Positions 16,572 through 25,430 of a stretch of 58,664 bases of DNA are shown here, piece by piece. Both the position numbers and the translations under genes were made by a program. Origin of the DNA: Clostridia bacterium (GTDB taxonomy: Bacteria; Bacillota; Clostridia; Oscillospirales; Acutalibacteraceae); assembly GCA_017503785.1 (NCBI GenBank), contig JAFVSK010000008.1, positions 1 through 58,664 on the forward strand, read 5' to 3'. The notes beneath the pieces were generated by a model. It saw nothing but the letters and a program-made list of their open reading frames with translations, did not search any database and was not told the DNA's origin. The first letter of the stretch is position 1, and every line of letters starts with the position of its first letter.

Positions 16572-17459
16572 GTGAAGTCGGAAAAAACGATTTTGATCGC
16601 TTTTGTTTTGAACGTGGCGTTTTCGGTGCTTGAGTGTATCGGCGGCATTGTTACGGGGAGCATTGCCATTGTTTCGGATGCGGTGCACGACCTTGGCGAT
16701 GCTGCGGGAATCGGTGTTGCGTATTTTATGGAAAGAAAAAGTCGCCGACAACCGGATGGGAAGTACACCTATGGGTATGCGCGGTATTCGGTGCTGGGCA
16801 GTGTGATCACCACTCTGATTTTGCTGCTTGGTTCGGTGGCGGTCATCGGCAATGCGATCGGCCATATATCGGCTCCTGCGGAGATCCGCTATGATGGGAT
16901 GATCGGTTTTGCGGTGGTGGGTGTTGCGGTCAATGTGGCGGCGACGCTCGTCACGCGAACGGGAGAGTCCTTAAATCAAAAAACGGTTACGCTGCATCTG
17001 CTGGAAGACGTTCTCGGTTGGATCGTGGTGCTTATCGGTGCTGTTGTGATGTACTTTACCGATTGGGTGCTGTTGGATCCGCTGCTGTCTATCGGTGTCG
17101 CTGCGTTTATCGTAGTGAAGGCTGTGCGAAATTTGGACGAGGCGTTGGCGGTGTTTCTCGAAAAAGTCCCTTGCGGTGTGGACGGAGAGGAGATAATGCG
17201 TCATCTTCAGGCGCTCGACGGTGTGGCAGAGGTACATCACCTGCATCTGTGGAGCTTGGACGGACAGACCCATTGCGCCACGGTGCATATTGTGTCAAAC
17301 GACGACACCTACGCTATCAAAGAGCAGGTGCGTGCGGAGCTGCTTGAGCACGGCATCGGGCACGTTACATTAGAGATGGAGCGAGAAGACGAGCCCTGCT
17401 GTGCGAGGTGCTGTCGTGCCCCGCAGTGGGCATCGGCGCATTATCACCATCATCATTAA
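16572..17459 (+). CDS. cation diffusion facilitator (Zn/Co/Cd-type) exporter
   Basis: This 295-residue protein has six membrane helices and a cytosolic C-terminal domain. The first two metal ligands appear in SDAVHDLGDA (helix 2 HxxxD), and LHLLEDVLGWIVV supplies the second pair (helix 5). The C-terminal part has HHLHLWSLDG, the usual CDF ferredoxin-like motif, and a Cys/His-rich tail (CCARCC, then HYHHHH) that suggests metal binding. The family exchanges divalent metal ions for protons. The GTG start at 16572 has GAGAAGG upstream. An ATG further upstream would extend into the promoter region. Confidence 0.88.
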   Translation: MKSEKTILIAFVLNVAFSVLECIGGIVTGSIAIVSDAVHDLGDAAGIGVAYFMERKSRRQPDGKYTYGYARYSVLGSVITTLILLLGSVAVIGNAIGHISAPAEIRYDGMIGFAVVGVAVNVAATLVTRTGESLNQKTVTLHLLEDVLGWIVVLIGAVVMYFTDWVLLDPLLSIGVAAFIVVKAVRNLDEALAVFLEKVPCGVDGEEIMRHLQALDGVAEVHHLHLWSLDGQTHCATVHIVSNDDTYAIKEQVRAELLEHGIGHVTLEMEREDEPCCARCCRAPQWASAHYHHHH

Positions 17460-17468
17460 AAATCCGCT

Positions 17469-17496
17469 TTGCATATCGCGAAATTTGTGGTATACT
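17469..17496 (+). promoter_or_regulatory. promoter of the MATE gene
   Basis: TTGCAT (17469-17474), a 16-bp spacer and TATACT (17491-17496) lie 30 bp before the ATG at 17527. Confidence 0.55.
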
Positions 17497-17526
17497 GGGT
17501 AGTAATTGAGAGAAGGTCGATCGGTT

Positions 17527-18894
17527 ATGAGCAGTAATACCCACGTAAAGGATTTTACCACAGGCAACGTCAGCAAGCAATTGATCAGCTTTGCCTGGCC
17601 GCTGTTTTTATCCAATTTATTGCAGGTCGTCTACAACATGGTGGATATGATGGTGGTTGGCAACGTGCTGGGGAAATCGGGCTTGTCGGCGGTGTCGGTG
17701 GGCGGTGACCTGGCGCACCTGCTCACCTTTGTGGCAATGGGTTTTTCCAATGCGGGGCAGGTCATCATTGCGCAATATATCGGTGCCAAGCAGCGCCGAA
17801 AGATCGGTACGTTTATCGGTACCATGAGCTCGTTCCTGTTGATCTGTGCGGCGGTACTCAGTGTGCTCGGCTTCGTGTTTCAGGAGAATCTGTTGGCGCT
17901 CATGAACACCCCCGCCGAGGCGTATACCGGTGCCAAAAGCTATGCTTCCATCAGTATGGTGGGCTTGGTGTTCATTTACGGCTATAATACCGTAAGTGCT
18001 ATTCTGCGCGGTATGGGCGACTCGAAGCATCCGTTTGTGTTTATCAGCATTGCAGCGGTACTGAATTTGGCGCTCGATCTGGTGTTTGTTGCGGTGCTGG
18101 ATATGGGCGCGGGCGGCGCGGCACTGGCAACGGTGATCAGCCAAGCGGTCAGTTTCCTTGCCTGCGTGGCGTTCCTGGTGAAACGGCGCCGCGAATTTGA
18201 GCTGGACGTAAAATTCACGGCGTTTGTGCGCTGGAACAAAGACATGCTGCTCGATCTCGTAAAGCTGGGCGTGCCGATGGCCATTAAAACGGCCTCCATT
18301 CAGGTGTCGAAGCTGTTTGTCAATTCGTGGATCAACGGCTACGGCGTGGCGGTGTCGGCGTTTGCAGGGGTGGCCAACAAGATTGCCAGCGTGGCCAACC
18401 TCATTTCCATGGCGATGAACTCGGCGGGCTCCACCATGGTGGGCCAGAACATTGCGGCAGGCGAGTTCGGCCGCGTGAAGAAAATCATGAAGGATATTGC
18501 GGTGATCACGCTGATCGTGGCGGTGATACTTACCTTGCTGTTTGCCGCATTCCCCGAGCAGATCTTTGGCTTGTTCACGGAAGATGGCGATACCGACGTA
18601 CTGGCCTTGGCCCCCGGCTTTGTGCCGATTGCCGCCCTCTTGTTCTTCGGTGCCTCGGCGCGTGCGGTAATGAACGCCCTGCTCAACGGCAGCGGCAACT
18701 ACAAAGTCAATTTTGCCACCGCTATCTTCGACGGTGTGGTTATGCGTATCGGCTTGGCGCTGCTGTTCGGCTTGGCGCTGAATATGCAGCACTACGGCTT
18801 TTGGTTGGGCGATGCGCTGGCAGGCTTTACACCGTTCTTCATCGGCTTGGTGTTCTACTTTACCGGCAACTGGAAAAAAGGAAAATCGGCATAA
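17527..18894 (+). CDS. MATE-family efflux transporter
   Basis: This 455-residue protein has 12 predicted membrane helices in two halves. The start region KDFTTGNVSKQLISFAWP and LLQVVYNMVDMMVVGN is typical of the clostridial MATE subfamily. NAGQVIIAQYIGAKQR and the second-half repeat NSAGSTMVGQNIAAGE are family landmarks. It exports drugs or cationic metabolites using a Na+ or H+ gradient, and the substrate is unknown. ATG 17527 is preferred over an earlier TTG at 17506, having GAGAAGG upstream and the normal opening. It ends in a terminator shared with the convergent PHP gene. Confidence 0.88.
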   Translation: MSSNTHVKDFTTGNVSKQLISFAWPLFLSNLLQVVYNMVDMMVVGNVLGKSGLSAVSVGGDLAHLLTFVAMGFSNAGQVIIAQYIGAKQRRKIGTFIGTMSSFLLICAAVLSVLGFVFQENLLALMNTPAEAYTGAKSYASISMVGLVFIYGYNTVSAILRGMGDSKHPFVFISIAAVLNLALDLVFVAVLDMGAGGAALATVISQAVSFLACVAFLVKRRREFELDVKFTAFVRWNKDMLLDLVKLGVPMAIKTASIQVSKLFVNSWINGYGVAVSAFAGVANKIASVANLISMAMNSAGSTMVGQNIAAGEFGRVKKIMKDIAVITLIVAVILTLLFAAFPEQIFGLFTEDGDTDVLALAPGFVPIAALLFFGASARAVMNALLNGSGNYKVNFATAIFDGVVMRIGLALLFGLALNMQHYGFWLGDALAGFTPFFIGLVFYFTGNWKKGKSA

Positions 18895-18896
18895 AG

Positions 18897-18926
18897 AACG
18901 CCCCGCAGCAGCACTGCGGGGCGTTT
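18897..18926. terminator. bidirectional terminator between MATE and PHP genes
   Basis: ACGCCCCGCAG pairs with CTGCGGGGCGT, with a TTT tail on the plus side. Confidence 0.75.
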
Positions 18927-18932
18927 GCTTAT

Positions 18933-19943
18933 TTATTCAATTTCAAAATCCTTCACGTAATAGGCTTGCGTATTGGCGCGGCAGCCCGCTTCGTCGATGA
19001 CATCCAAACGGAAGTAGCCGTCGTCGGGTTGGATGGTGAAGGTGGCTTCGGTGAGCAATGTGTCGGTGGCGTGCACGGCAGCAGCACGGCGGCCTTCGGT
19101 GGCATAGGTGATGTGCTTTGCGCCAGAGCAAGTAATATGTACTTGGTTGCCGCACACCGTCAGATCGTAGATCTCGGGGCCGGTGGAGGCGTAGAAGCGG
19201 CCGTTTAACAGCCCGTCAATGAGGTTTTTATAGCTCAATTTTTCGGCGTTGACCATCACGAAGGCACCGCCGCAGGTGCGTTCGGAATGGTTGTCGTCGC
19301 CGCAGGAGGCGAACACGTGCTTACCGTCGCGCAGGAAATCGTCCAGCACGTTAATATCGTATTCATACAGGCCGGCCCGATCGCAGGAGGTGTTGAAGAT
19401 CTCCACGCCCCACAGGCCTTCGTAGCCGCCGTAATTGCCGTAATTCTCCAGTGACCAGCGCGGGTGGTTGTAGGCCACGAAGAAGCCGGCCTCGTTGGCG
19501 GTGCGGATCAGGTTGTTAATATAGTCCACTGTGTATTCACGTGTGGCATCGCCCAGCTCTTTGGCCAGCCGTTCCCGATCCTCGGGGGAGGAATAATGGT
19601 CGGCCAGGGTGCTGTAAAACAACGTGGCATCGTTATCCTGTTCCTTGGCATAGATATTAAAATGACACACCTTCATGCGGCGGTTGGTGCCGGTGGAAAT
19701 GGCAGGGAACTCTTTAACGGAGATCTCGCTGCTGGTAATGGTGATAAACTCCTCGTCGTCCAGCGCGCTTTGGTTATAGGTGCGCTCGTGGTCGGTGATC
19801 GCCAGAAAGTGGTAACCGTGTCCTTTGAACCATTCCTTCAATTCTTCGGGTGTTTTGATACCGTCGGACAGGGTGCTGTGGCAATGCATATTGCCTTTAT
19901 AATACGGTTTCTTGTTGGTCAGTAATACAAATTCCTTAGCCAT
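18933..19943 (-). CDS. PHP-domain metal-dependent phosphoesterase
   Basis: This 336-residue cytosolic protein has a complete PHP signature: MHCHSTLSDG (His 20, His 22), LAITDHERT (Asp 51, His 52), later AYNHPRW, and SCGDDNH. All four motifs expected for a trinuclear metal site are present. The C-terminal ~80 residues form a beta-rich domain (GPEIYDLTVCGNQVHI onward). The family includes TrpH-type enzymes that hydrolyse small phosphorylated nucleotides. The substrate is not known here. ATG 19943 starts 2 nt after the cysK stop codon and has GGAGG 7 nt upstream, so it is the second gene of a cysK-PHP operon. Confidence 0.82.
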   Translation of the reverse strand: MAKEFVLLTNKKPYYKGNMHCHSTLSDGIKTPEELKEWFKGHGYHFLAITDHERTYNQSALDDEEFITITSSEISVKEFPAISTGTNRRMKVCHFNIYAKEQDNDATLFYSTLADHYSSPEDRERLAKELGDATREYTVDYINNLIRTANEAGFFVAYNHPRWSLENYGNYGGYEGLWGVEIFNTSCDRAGLYEYDINVLDDFLRDGKHVFASCGDDNHSERTCGGAFVMVNAEKLSYKNLIDGLLNGRFYASTGPEIYDLTVCGNQVHITCSGAKHITYATEGRRAAAVHATDTLLTEATFTIQPDDGYFRLDVIDEAGCRANTQAYYVKDFEIE

Positions 19944-19945
19944 AC

Positions 19946-20875
19946 TTATTCCTCCGTGAACAATGTGGTCGATAAATAACGGTCGCCGGTGTCCGGCAAT
20001 AGCACAACGATGGTTTTCCCCTTGTTTTCAGAGCGCTTGGCCAGCTCTATGGCCGCGTGCAACGCCGCCCCCGAGGAGATGCCCACCAAAGCCCCCTCGC
20101 GCTTGGCGATGAGGCGCGCAGCGGCGTAGGCCTCGTCGGTGGTAACGGTGATAACCTCGTCTAACAACGAGGTGTCCAGCACCTCGGGAACAAAGCCGGC
20201 GCCGATGCCCTGCAAGCCGTGTGGGCCGGCAGTGCCGCCGGAGAGAATGGGGGAGTCGGCAGGCTCAACGCCGATTACCTGCACGGTGGGGTTTTGCGAT
20301 TTCAAATACCGCCCCGTGCCGGTTATGGTGCCGCCCGTGCCAACGCCTGCCACAAACAGATCAACGTTGCCGTCGGTATCGTTCCAAATTTCGGGGCCGG
20401 TGGTGGCCTCATGCGCTGCGGGGTTGGCGGGGTTTATAAATTGTCCGGCAACCAAGCTGCCCGAAATGGCGGCGGCCAGTTCTTCGGCTTTTTGAATGGC
20501 ACCGTTCATACCCAGCGCACCGGGGGTGAGTACCACTTCGGCACCGTAGGCGGCGGCTAAACGGCGACGTTCCACCGACATGGTGTCGGGCATCACGAGC
20601 ATTAAACGGTAGCCTCGCACGGCGGCCACGGCTGCCAAGCCGATGCCGGTGTTGCCGCTGGTGGGCTCAATGATGGTGGCGCCCGGTTGCAGTCGGCCGT
20701 CGGCTTCGGCGGCTTGGATCATGGCCAATGCCACACGGTCCTTTACCGAGCCTGCCGGATTGAGATATTCCAGCTTGGCCAAAATGCGGGCGTGTAAGCC
20801 ATATTCTGCTTCAATGTGTGTCAGCTCCAGCAACGGGGTGTTGCCGATGAGTTGATCGATGGAGGTTGCTATCAC
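19946..20875 (-). CDS. cysK: cysteine synthase A (O-acetylserine sulfhydrylase)
   Basis: The 309-residue PLP enzyme makes cysteine from O-acetylserine and sulfide. Motifs are NPAGSVKDR (PLP Lys in the SVKD), [27 protein letters not shown] (phosphate-binding loop) and [11 protein letters not shown]. The GTG at 20875 is preferred because AGGGAG lies 8 nt upstream. A GTG three codons earlier would be too close to that site. The promoter is at 20900-20929 on the minus strand. It is translated together with the PHP phosphoesterase gene downstream (2-nt gap). Confidence 0.93.
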   Translation of the reverse strand: MIATSIDQLIGNTPLLELTHIEAEYGLHARILAKLEYLNPAGSVKDRVALAMIQAAEADGRLQPGATIIEPTSGNTGIGLAAVAAVRGYRLMLVMPDTMSVERRRLAAAYGAEVVLTPGALGMNGAIQKAEELAAAISGSLVAGQFINPANPAAHEATTGPEIWNDTDGNVDLFVAGVGTGGTITGTGRYLKSQNPTVQVIGVEPADSPILSGGTAGPHGLQGIGAGFVPEVLDTSLLDEVITVTTDEAYAAARLIAKREGALVGISSGAALHAAIELAKRSENKGKTIVVLLPDTGDRYLSTTLFTEE

Positions 20876-20899
20876 GGTGATCACTCCCTTCGGCTATAT

Positions 20900-20929
20900 A
20901 GTGTATCACTTTTTTTGCTTTACTGTCAA
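20900..20929 (-). promoter_or_regulatory. promoter of cysK
   Basis: On the minus strand TTGACA (20929-20924), an 18-bp spacer and TACACT (20905-20900). No T-box or CymR-like site could be recognised. Confidence 0.6.
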
Positions 20930-20976
20930 CGGGAATGGCAAAATGTGAACAAATAATAAAAAAATGTGCAAAAGCC

Positions 20977-21005
20977 TTGCATTTTTTAAAGAAAAGCCGC
21001 ATAAT
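20977..21005 (+). promoter_or_regulatory. promoter of the ABC exporter gene
   Basis: TTGCAT (20977-20982), a 17-bp spacer and CATAAT (21000-21005) precede the GTG at 21037. They lie inside an upstream open frame, which argues against a longer protein. Confidence 0.6.
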
Positions 21006-21036
21006 GTGGTTACATTTTTTGAAGGGAAGAACGCGC

Positions 21037-24024
21037 GTGCTGGAACTGAAGCAAATTAAAAAAGATTATCCTGCCGGCGGCGAAACGGTGCACGCACTGA
21101 AGGGTGTGTCACTGCAGTTTCGCAAAAATGAATTTGTGTCTATTTTAGGCCCCTCCGGTTGCGGTAAGACTACCATGCTGAACATTATTGGCGGATTAGA
21201 CCAATACAGCGACGGTGATCTGATCATCAACGGTATTTCTACCAAAAACTATCGCGACCGCGACTGGGATGCCTATCGCAATCATTCGGTGGGGTTCGTG
21301 TTTCAAAGCTATAACCTCATCCCGCACCAGAGCGTGCTGCAAAACGTGGAACTGGCGCTCACGCTGTCGGGTGTGTCCAAGGCCGAACGTCGCCGCCGCG
21401 CCAAGGAAGCACTGGTAGCCGTGGGCTTGGGCGATCAGCTGAAAAAGCGTCCGGGTGAAATGTCGGGCGGTCAGATGCAACGCGTGGCCATTGCCCGCGC
21501 CATTGTGAACGATCCCGATATCATTTTGGCCGACGAGCCCACCGGTGCGTTGGACAGCGAAACCAGCGTTCAGGTAATGGAAATCCTCAAAGAAATTTCC
21601 AAGAACCGTTTGGTCATCATGGTAACGCATAACCCGGATCTGGCCGAACAGTATTCCACCCGCATCGTGCGCATGCTGGATGGCGAGATCACCGACGATT
21701 CCGCTCCCCCTGCCGAGGAGGAAATGGCGGCGCCTGCGGTTTCGGAGAAGAGCAAAAAGACGAAGAAGCCCTCTATGTCGTTTTTTACGGCGTTCGGTTT
21801 GTCGCTGAAAAACCTGTTTACCAAGCGCGGTCGCACGGTGCTTACCTCGTTTGCAGGCAGTATCGGCATTATCGGTATTGCGTTGATTTATGCGGTGTCC
21901 AACGGTATGACCACCTATATCGACACCGTGCAGGAGGATACGCTGGCTTCCTATCCGCTTACGCTGGAGGAGCAGCACATGGATATGGGTACGCTGATGG
22001 CGACCTTTATTGATGCGGCACAGTCGCGTGAGGACCACGGCGACGATGCCGTGTACGAAAAACCGGTGCTGCACGATTTGGTGAACGCCCTGAATTCGGT
22101 GGAGGCTCATGAAAACGATTTAAAATCCTTTAAGGCGTGGCTGGAGGAAGAACGGGCCAATCCCGAAAGCAGCCTGCACACGGCAGTGAGCGGCGTGCAG
22201 TATACTTACGCGATGGATCTGCTGGTTTACACCAAGGCAGAGGATGGCACCATTATTCATTCCGATACCGAGGAGCTGATGCAAACGCTGCTGGCGCGGT
22301 ATTTCGGGCAAAGCTTTGCTGAAAGTCAGCAGACGATGAGCAGCAGCATGACCTCGATGATGCCGAGCACGATGATGCCCGGCAGTACGCTGTGGCAGGA
22401 GATGCTGAGCGGAGATAACGGTAAGCTGATCAGTCCGTTGTTGGAAAAACAATACGACGTGGTGTACGGCTCGTGGCCCAATTCCTACAACGAGATCGTG
22501 CTGGTGCTGGATGAGAATAATGAGATCAACGATATGGCGCTGTATGCGCTGGGTTTGCTCTCGGAGGATGAGATCAACGCTATCGTCGACGCGGCTATCA
22601 ACAAGGAAACGCTTCCCGATAACGATCGCAAGTGGACGTACGAAGAAATTTGCGCCATGGAGTTCCGCACAGTGCTGGGAGCCGATTGCTATACCAAGGA
22701 TGAAAAGAGTGGTTTGTATACCGATCTGCGCGAAACCTCGGCGGGCCTCAAGTATCTGTACGATAACGGCATTGCGCTGAAGGTGTCGGGCATTGTTCGC
22801 CCCAACGAGGATGCGTTGTCGGGCATGCTGGTTGGCTCCATCGCCTACACGGGTGCCTTAACGCAACACGTAATTGAAAAGACAGAAAATTCCGCAGCCT
22901 TGAAAGCGCAGCTGGCCGACGATACCACCGACATTTTTACCGATCTTCCTTTCAAGGAGTTGTCGGGCGTGCTGACGGACAAGGAAAAAGAAAAGGAGTT
23001 CCGTGCACACGTGAAAGGCCTTAACAACAAGGGCAAGGCCGAAGCGTATATTAAGATCATGAGCATTCCGCCGCAGGAGCAGGTGGATGCTACGGTGAAG
23101 CAAACGCTGGGTTCCATGGACCGTGCGGCGATGGAGAAATCCATTACGCAGGCCTTGGCACAGCAAACGGGCATGAGCAAGGAGGAGCTTTCCTCGTACA
23201 TTGCCGATATGAGCGACGAGGACCTGAAGGAGCTGTTTACGCAGGCGATCGTGGAGCAGTTTACGGCGCAGTACGCAGCCGGAGTAAAACAGCAGTTGGC
23301 GGCGTTTGATACGGCGCAGCTGGCTGCCATGCTGAAGACGGCCCTGCCGTCGTATACCACCAAGCAGTGCGCCGAATACTACGAGGCCGTGCTGGTGTTT
23401 TCGGAAAGTACCTACGAAGAAAACCTGCGTAAGCTTAGCTACGTGGACCCCGAGGATCCTGCCGGTATCAATCTGTATGCTGCCACCTTTGCCGAAAAAG
23501 ACGTGATCGAAGAGGCTATTTCCCACTATAATGAAGGTATTGAGGATGAGTTGTCCCGCATTACGTATACCGACTACGTGGGGTTGATGATGTCGTCGGT
23601 GACCACCATCATCAATGCGATCACCTACGTGCTGATTGCGTTTGTGGCGGTGTCGCTGGTGGTGTCGTCTATTATGATCGGTGTGATCACGCTGATCTCG
23701 GTGCAGGAGAGAACCAAGGAAATTGGTATTCTGCGCGCGATCGGTGCCTCCAAGCGCAACGTGTCGAGTATGTTTAATGCCGAAACGATGATTATTGGGT
23801 TTACTTCAGGCTTATTTGGCATCGGGTTAACGTATGCCTTGTGTATTCCCATCAATCTGATTTTGAACGCGCTTACCGGCATCGCCAATCTGCGTGCGGC
23901 GCTGCCGATCAACGTGGCGGTGGTGCTGATCGTGATCAGCGTGCTGCTCACGCTGGTGGCCGGCGTGATCCCCTCGCGCAGCGCGGCGCGCAAGGATCCC
24001 GTTGTGGCACTTCGCACGGAATAA
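21037..24024 (+). CDS. one-piece ABC exporter: ATPase fused to FtsX-type permease
   Basis: The 995-residue protein begins with a MacB/LolD-type ATPase (about 1-225): Walker A GPSGCGKTT at 38-46, signature MSGGQMQRVAIARA, Walker B IILADEP, then THNPDLA. After a linker comes helix 1 (about 270-292), a large extracytoplasmic domain (about 295-855), and three helices in an FtsX module (about 855-995) with KEIGILRAIGASKRNV and IPSRSAARKDPV. The extracytoplasmic part is far larger than in MacB (about 200 residues there) and its family is not recognised. Export of peptides or cell-envelope factors is the likely role. GTG 21037 has AAGGGA 8 nt upstream. It is monocistronic with a terminator at 24034-24066. 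Confidence 0.82.
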   Translation: MLELKQIKKDYPAGGETVHALKGVSLQFRKNEFVSILGPSGCGKTTMLNIIGGLDQYSDGDLIINGISTKNYRDRDWDAYRNHSVGFVFQSYNLIPHQSVLQNVELALTLSGVSKAERRRRAKEALVAVGLGDQLKKRPGEMSGGQMQRVAIARAIVNDPDIILADEPTGALDSETSVQVMEILKEISKNRLVIMVTHNPDLAEQYSTRIVRMLDGEITDDSAPPAEEEMAAPAVSEKSKKTKKPSMSFFTAFGLSLKNLFTKRGRTVLTSFAGSIGIIGIALIYAVSNGMTTYIDTVQEDTLASYPLTLEEQHMDMGTLMATFIDAAQSREDHGDDAVYEKPVLHDLVNALNSVEAHENDLKSFKAWLEEERANPESSLHTAVSGVQYTYAMDLLVYTKAEDGTIIHSDTEELMQTLLARYFGQSFAESQQTMSSSMTSMMPSTMMPGSTLWQEMLSGDNGKLISPLLEKQYDVVYGSWPNSYNEIVLVLDENNEINDMALYALGLLSEDEINAIVDAAINKETLPDNDRKWTYEEICAMEFRTVLGADCYTKDEKSGLYTDLRETSAGLKYLYDNGIALKVSGIVRPNEDALSGMLVGSIAYTGALTQHVIEKTENSAALKAQLADDTTDIFTDLPFKELSGVLTDKEKEKEFRAHVKGLNNKGKAEAYIKIMSIPPQEQVDATVKQTLGSMDRAAMEKSITQALAQQTGMSKEELSSYIADMSDEDLKELFTQAIVEQFTAQYAAGVKQQLAAFDTAQLAAMLKTALPSYTTKQCAEYYEAVLVFSESTYEENLRKLSYVDPEDPAGINLYAATFAEKDVIEEAISHYNEGIEDELSRITYTDYVGLMMSSVTTIINAITYVLIAFVAVSLVVSSIMIGVITLISVQERTKEIGILRAIGASKRNVSSMFNAETMIIGFTSGLFGIGLTYALCIPINLILNALTGIANLRAALPINVAVVLIVISVLLTLVAGVIPSRSAARKDPVVALRTE

Positions 24025-24033
24025 CGATGACCG

Positions 24034-24066
24034 AAAAGGCTTCCGACTCGGAAGCCTTTTCTTTTT
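24034..24066 (+). terminator. terminator of the ABC exporter gene
   Basis: AAAAGGCTTCCGA pairs with TCGGAAGCCTTTT, followed by CTTTTT. Confidence 0.8.
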
Positions 24067-24068
24067 AC

Positions 24069-24097
24069 TTGCCCTGCGATAACAACTGTGCTATACT
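24069..24097 (+). promoter_or_regulatory. promoter of the MFS-GH2 operon
   Basis: TTGCCC (24069-24074), a 17-bp spacer ending in TGC, and TATACT (24092-24097) precede the ATG at 24126. Confidence 0.6.
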
Positions 24098-24125
24098 GGA
24101 AACCGTAAGTAAGGAGGCTGATCGC

Positions 24126-25430
24126 ATGAAAAAATCCGTTTATCCGTCGCGTTTTTGGCCGGCACTCATTATTTTCAGTTTGGTTGGTCAGATCGCGTGG
24201 GTCGTAGAGAATATGTATTTCAACGTATTCTTATATAAAATGTTCAACGCAGGGGCTTCGGCCATATCCACCATGGTGGCGGCTTCAGCTGTGTCGGCGG
24301 CGCTGACCACGATCGTGATCGGTGCGCTGTCGGATAAGCTGGGTCGCCGTCGCGTGTTTATTTGCGGCGGCTACGTGCTGTGGGGTCTTACCATTGCGGC
24401 GTTTGCGCTGCTGCGGGTCGATCTCATCGGTGCTGCTTTTCCCACAGCGGTGTCGGTATCGGCGGTGGCGATCACGCTGGTGATCGTGCTGGACTGTGTG
24501 ATGACCTTCTTTGGTTCGGCTGCTAACGATGCGGCATTTAACGCGTGGCTCACCGATGTCACGGCAGGCGGCGGGCGCGGTGCCGCAGAGGGTGTGAACG
24601 CTATGATGCCGCTTTTGGCCATTTTGGTGGTGTTTGGCGGCTTTATGGCGTTTGATCTGGACAAGCAGGAAAGCTGGACCATGATCTTCTTAATTATCGG
24701 TGCGGTGGTGCTGGTGATCGGTGTTTTGGGCTTTTTTCTCATCCGCGAGAGCGGTGTTCGCCAAGAGGAGAACAACAAGTATTTTCGCAATATCGTGTAT
24801 GGGTTCCGCTTGTCAGTGGTGCGCAAAACGCCGTTATTCTACTTAACGCTGGCGGCGTTTGCGGTGTTCAGTATCTCCATTCAGATCTTTATGCCGTATT
24901 TGATTTTGTATTATAACGTTAGCCTGGGAATGGAGAACTACGTGCTGATCATGGCTCCTGCCATTTTGATTGCTGCCGTGGTTACGGCTGCGTATGGGCG
25001 CGTGTACGATAAGGTGGGCTTTTTGCGCGCCATCGTTCCGTCGCTGGCGATGCTGTGCAGCGGTTACATTGTGCTGTATTGTTTCCGCCAAACGGCGTTG
25101 GTATTTGTAGGCTCGCTGCTGATGATGTGCGGTTACCTGACCGGCATGGCGGTGTTTGGCGCCATGCTGCGCGATCGCACTCCCGAAGGAAAGGCCGGCA
25201 TGTTCCAAGGCTTGCGCATTGTGGCGCAGGTGCTGATTCCCGGTGTGATCGGTCCGGCCATCGGCGCAGCGGTGCTCAGCAATGCGGAAATGGCGCTGAA
25301 CAGCGACGGTACGTATTCGTTTATTCCCAATCAAAACATTTTCCTGGCGGCGCTGGTGGCCATCGTTTGTTTGCTGCCTCTGTTGTGGGTATTGGTTCGC
25401 CGTGAGCGAAAGGAAGAAAACGCATCATGA
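24126..25430 (+). CDS. MFS transporter, probable sugar or glycoside importer
   Basis: This 434-residue transporter has 12 hydrophobic helices. The intracellular loop between helices 2 and 3 reads IGALSDKLGRRRVFICGGY, the MFS_1 signature, and a second ARG/LYS-rich half-repeat lies near YGRVYDKVGFLRA. ATG 24126 has AAGGAGG 7 nt upstream. The stop codon overlaps the ATG of the GH2 glycosidase (ATGA), so the two are co-translated. This suggests uptake of an oligosaccharide or glycoside that the enzyme then splits inside the cell. The substrate itself cannot be read. Confidence 0.78.
   Translation: MKKSVYPSRFWPALIIFSLVGQIAWVVENMYFNVFLYKMFNAGASAISTMVAASAVSAALTTIVIGALSDKLGRRRVFICGGYVLWGLTIAAFALLRVDLIGAAFPTAVSVSAVAITLVIVLDCVMTFFGSAANDAAFNAWLTDVTAGGGRGAAEGVNAMMPLLAILVVFGGFMAFDLDKQESWTMIFLIIGAVVLVIGVLGFFLIRESGVRQEENNKYFRNIVYGFRLSVVRKTPLFYLTLAAFAVFSISIQIFMPYLILYYNVSLGMENYVLIMAPAILIAAVVTAAYGRVYDKVGFLRAIVPSLAMLCSGYIVLYCFRQTALVFVGSLLMMCGYLTGMAVFGAMLRDRTPEGKAGMFQGLRIVAQVLIPGVIGPAIGAAVLSNAEMALNSDGTYSFIPNQNIFLAALVAIVCLLPLLWVLVRRERKEENAS

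Noticed and set aside
17617-18792. 391-codon minus-strand open frame opposite the MATE gene
   Set aside because: It is histidine- and arginine-rich nonsense typical of an antisense frame of a membrane protein. The MATE reading has a promoter, ribosome-binding site and family motifs.
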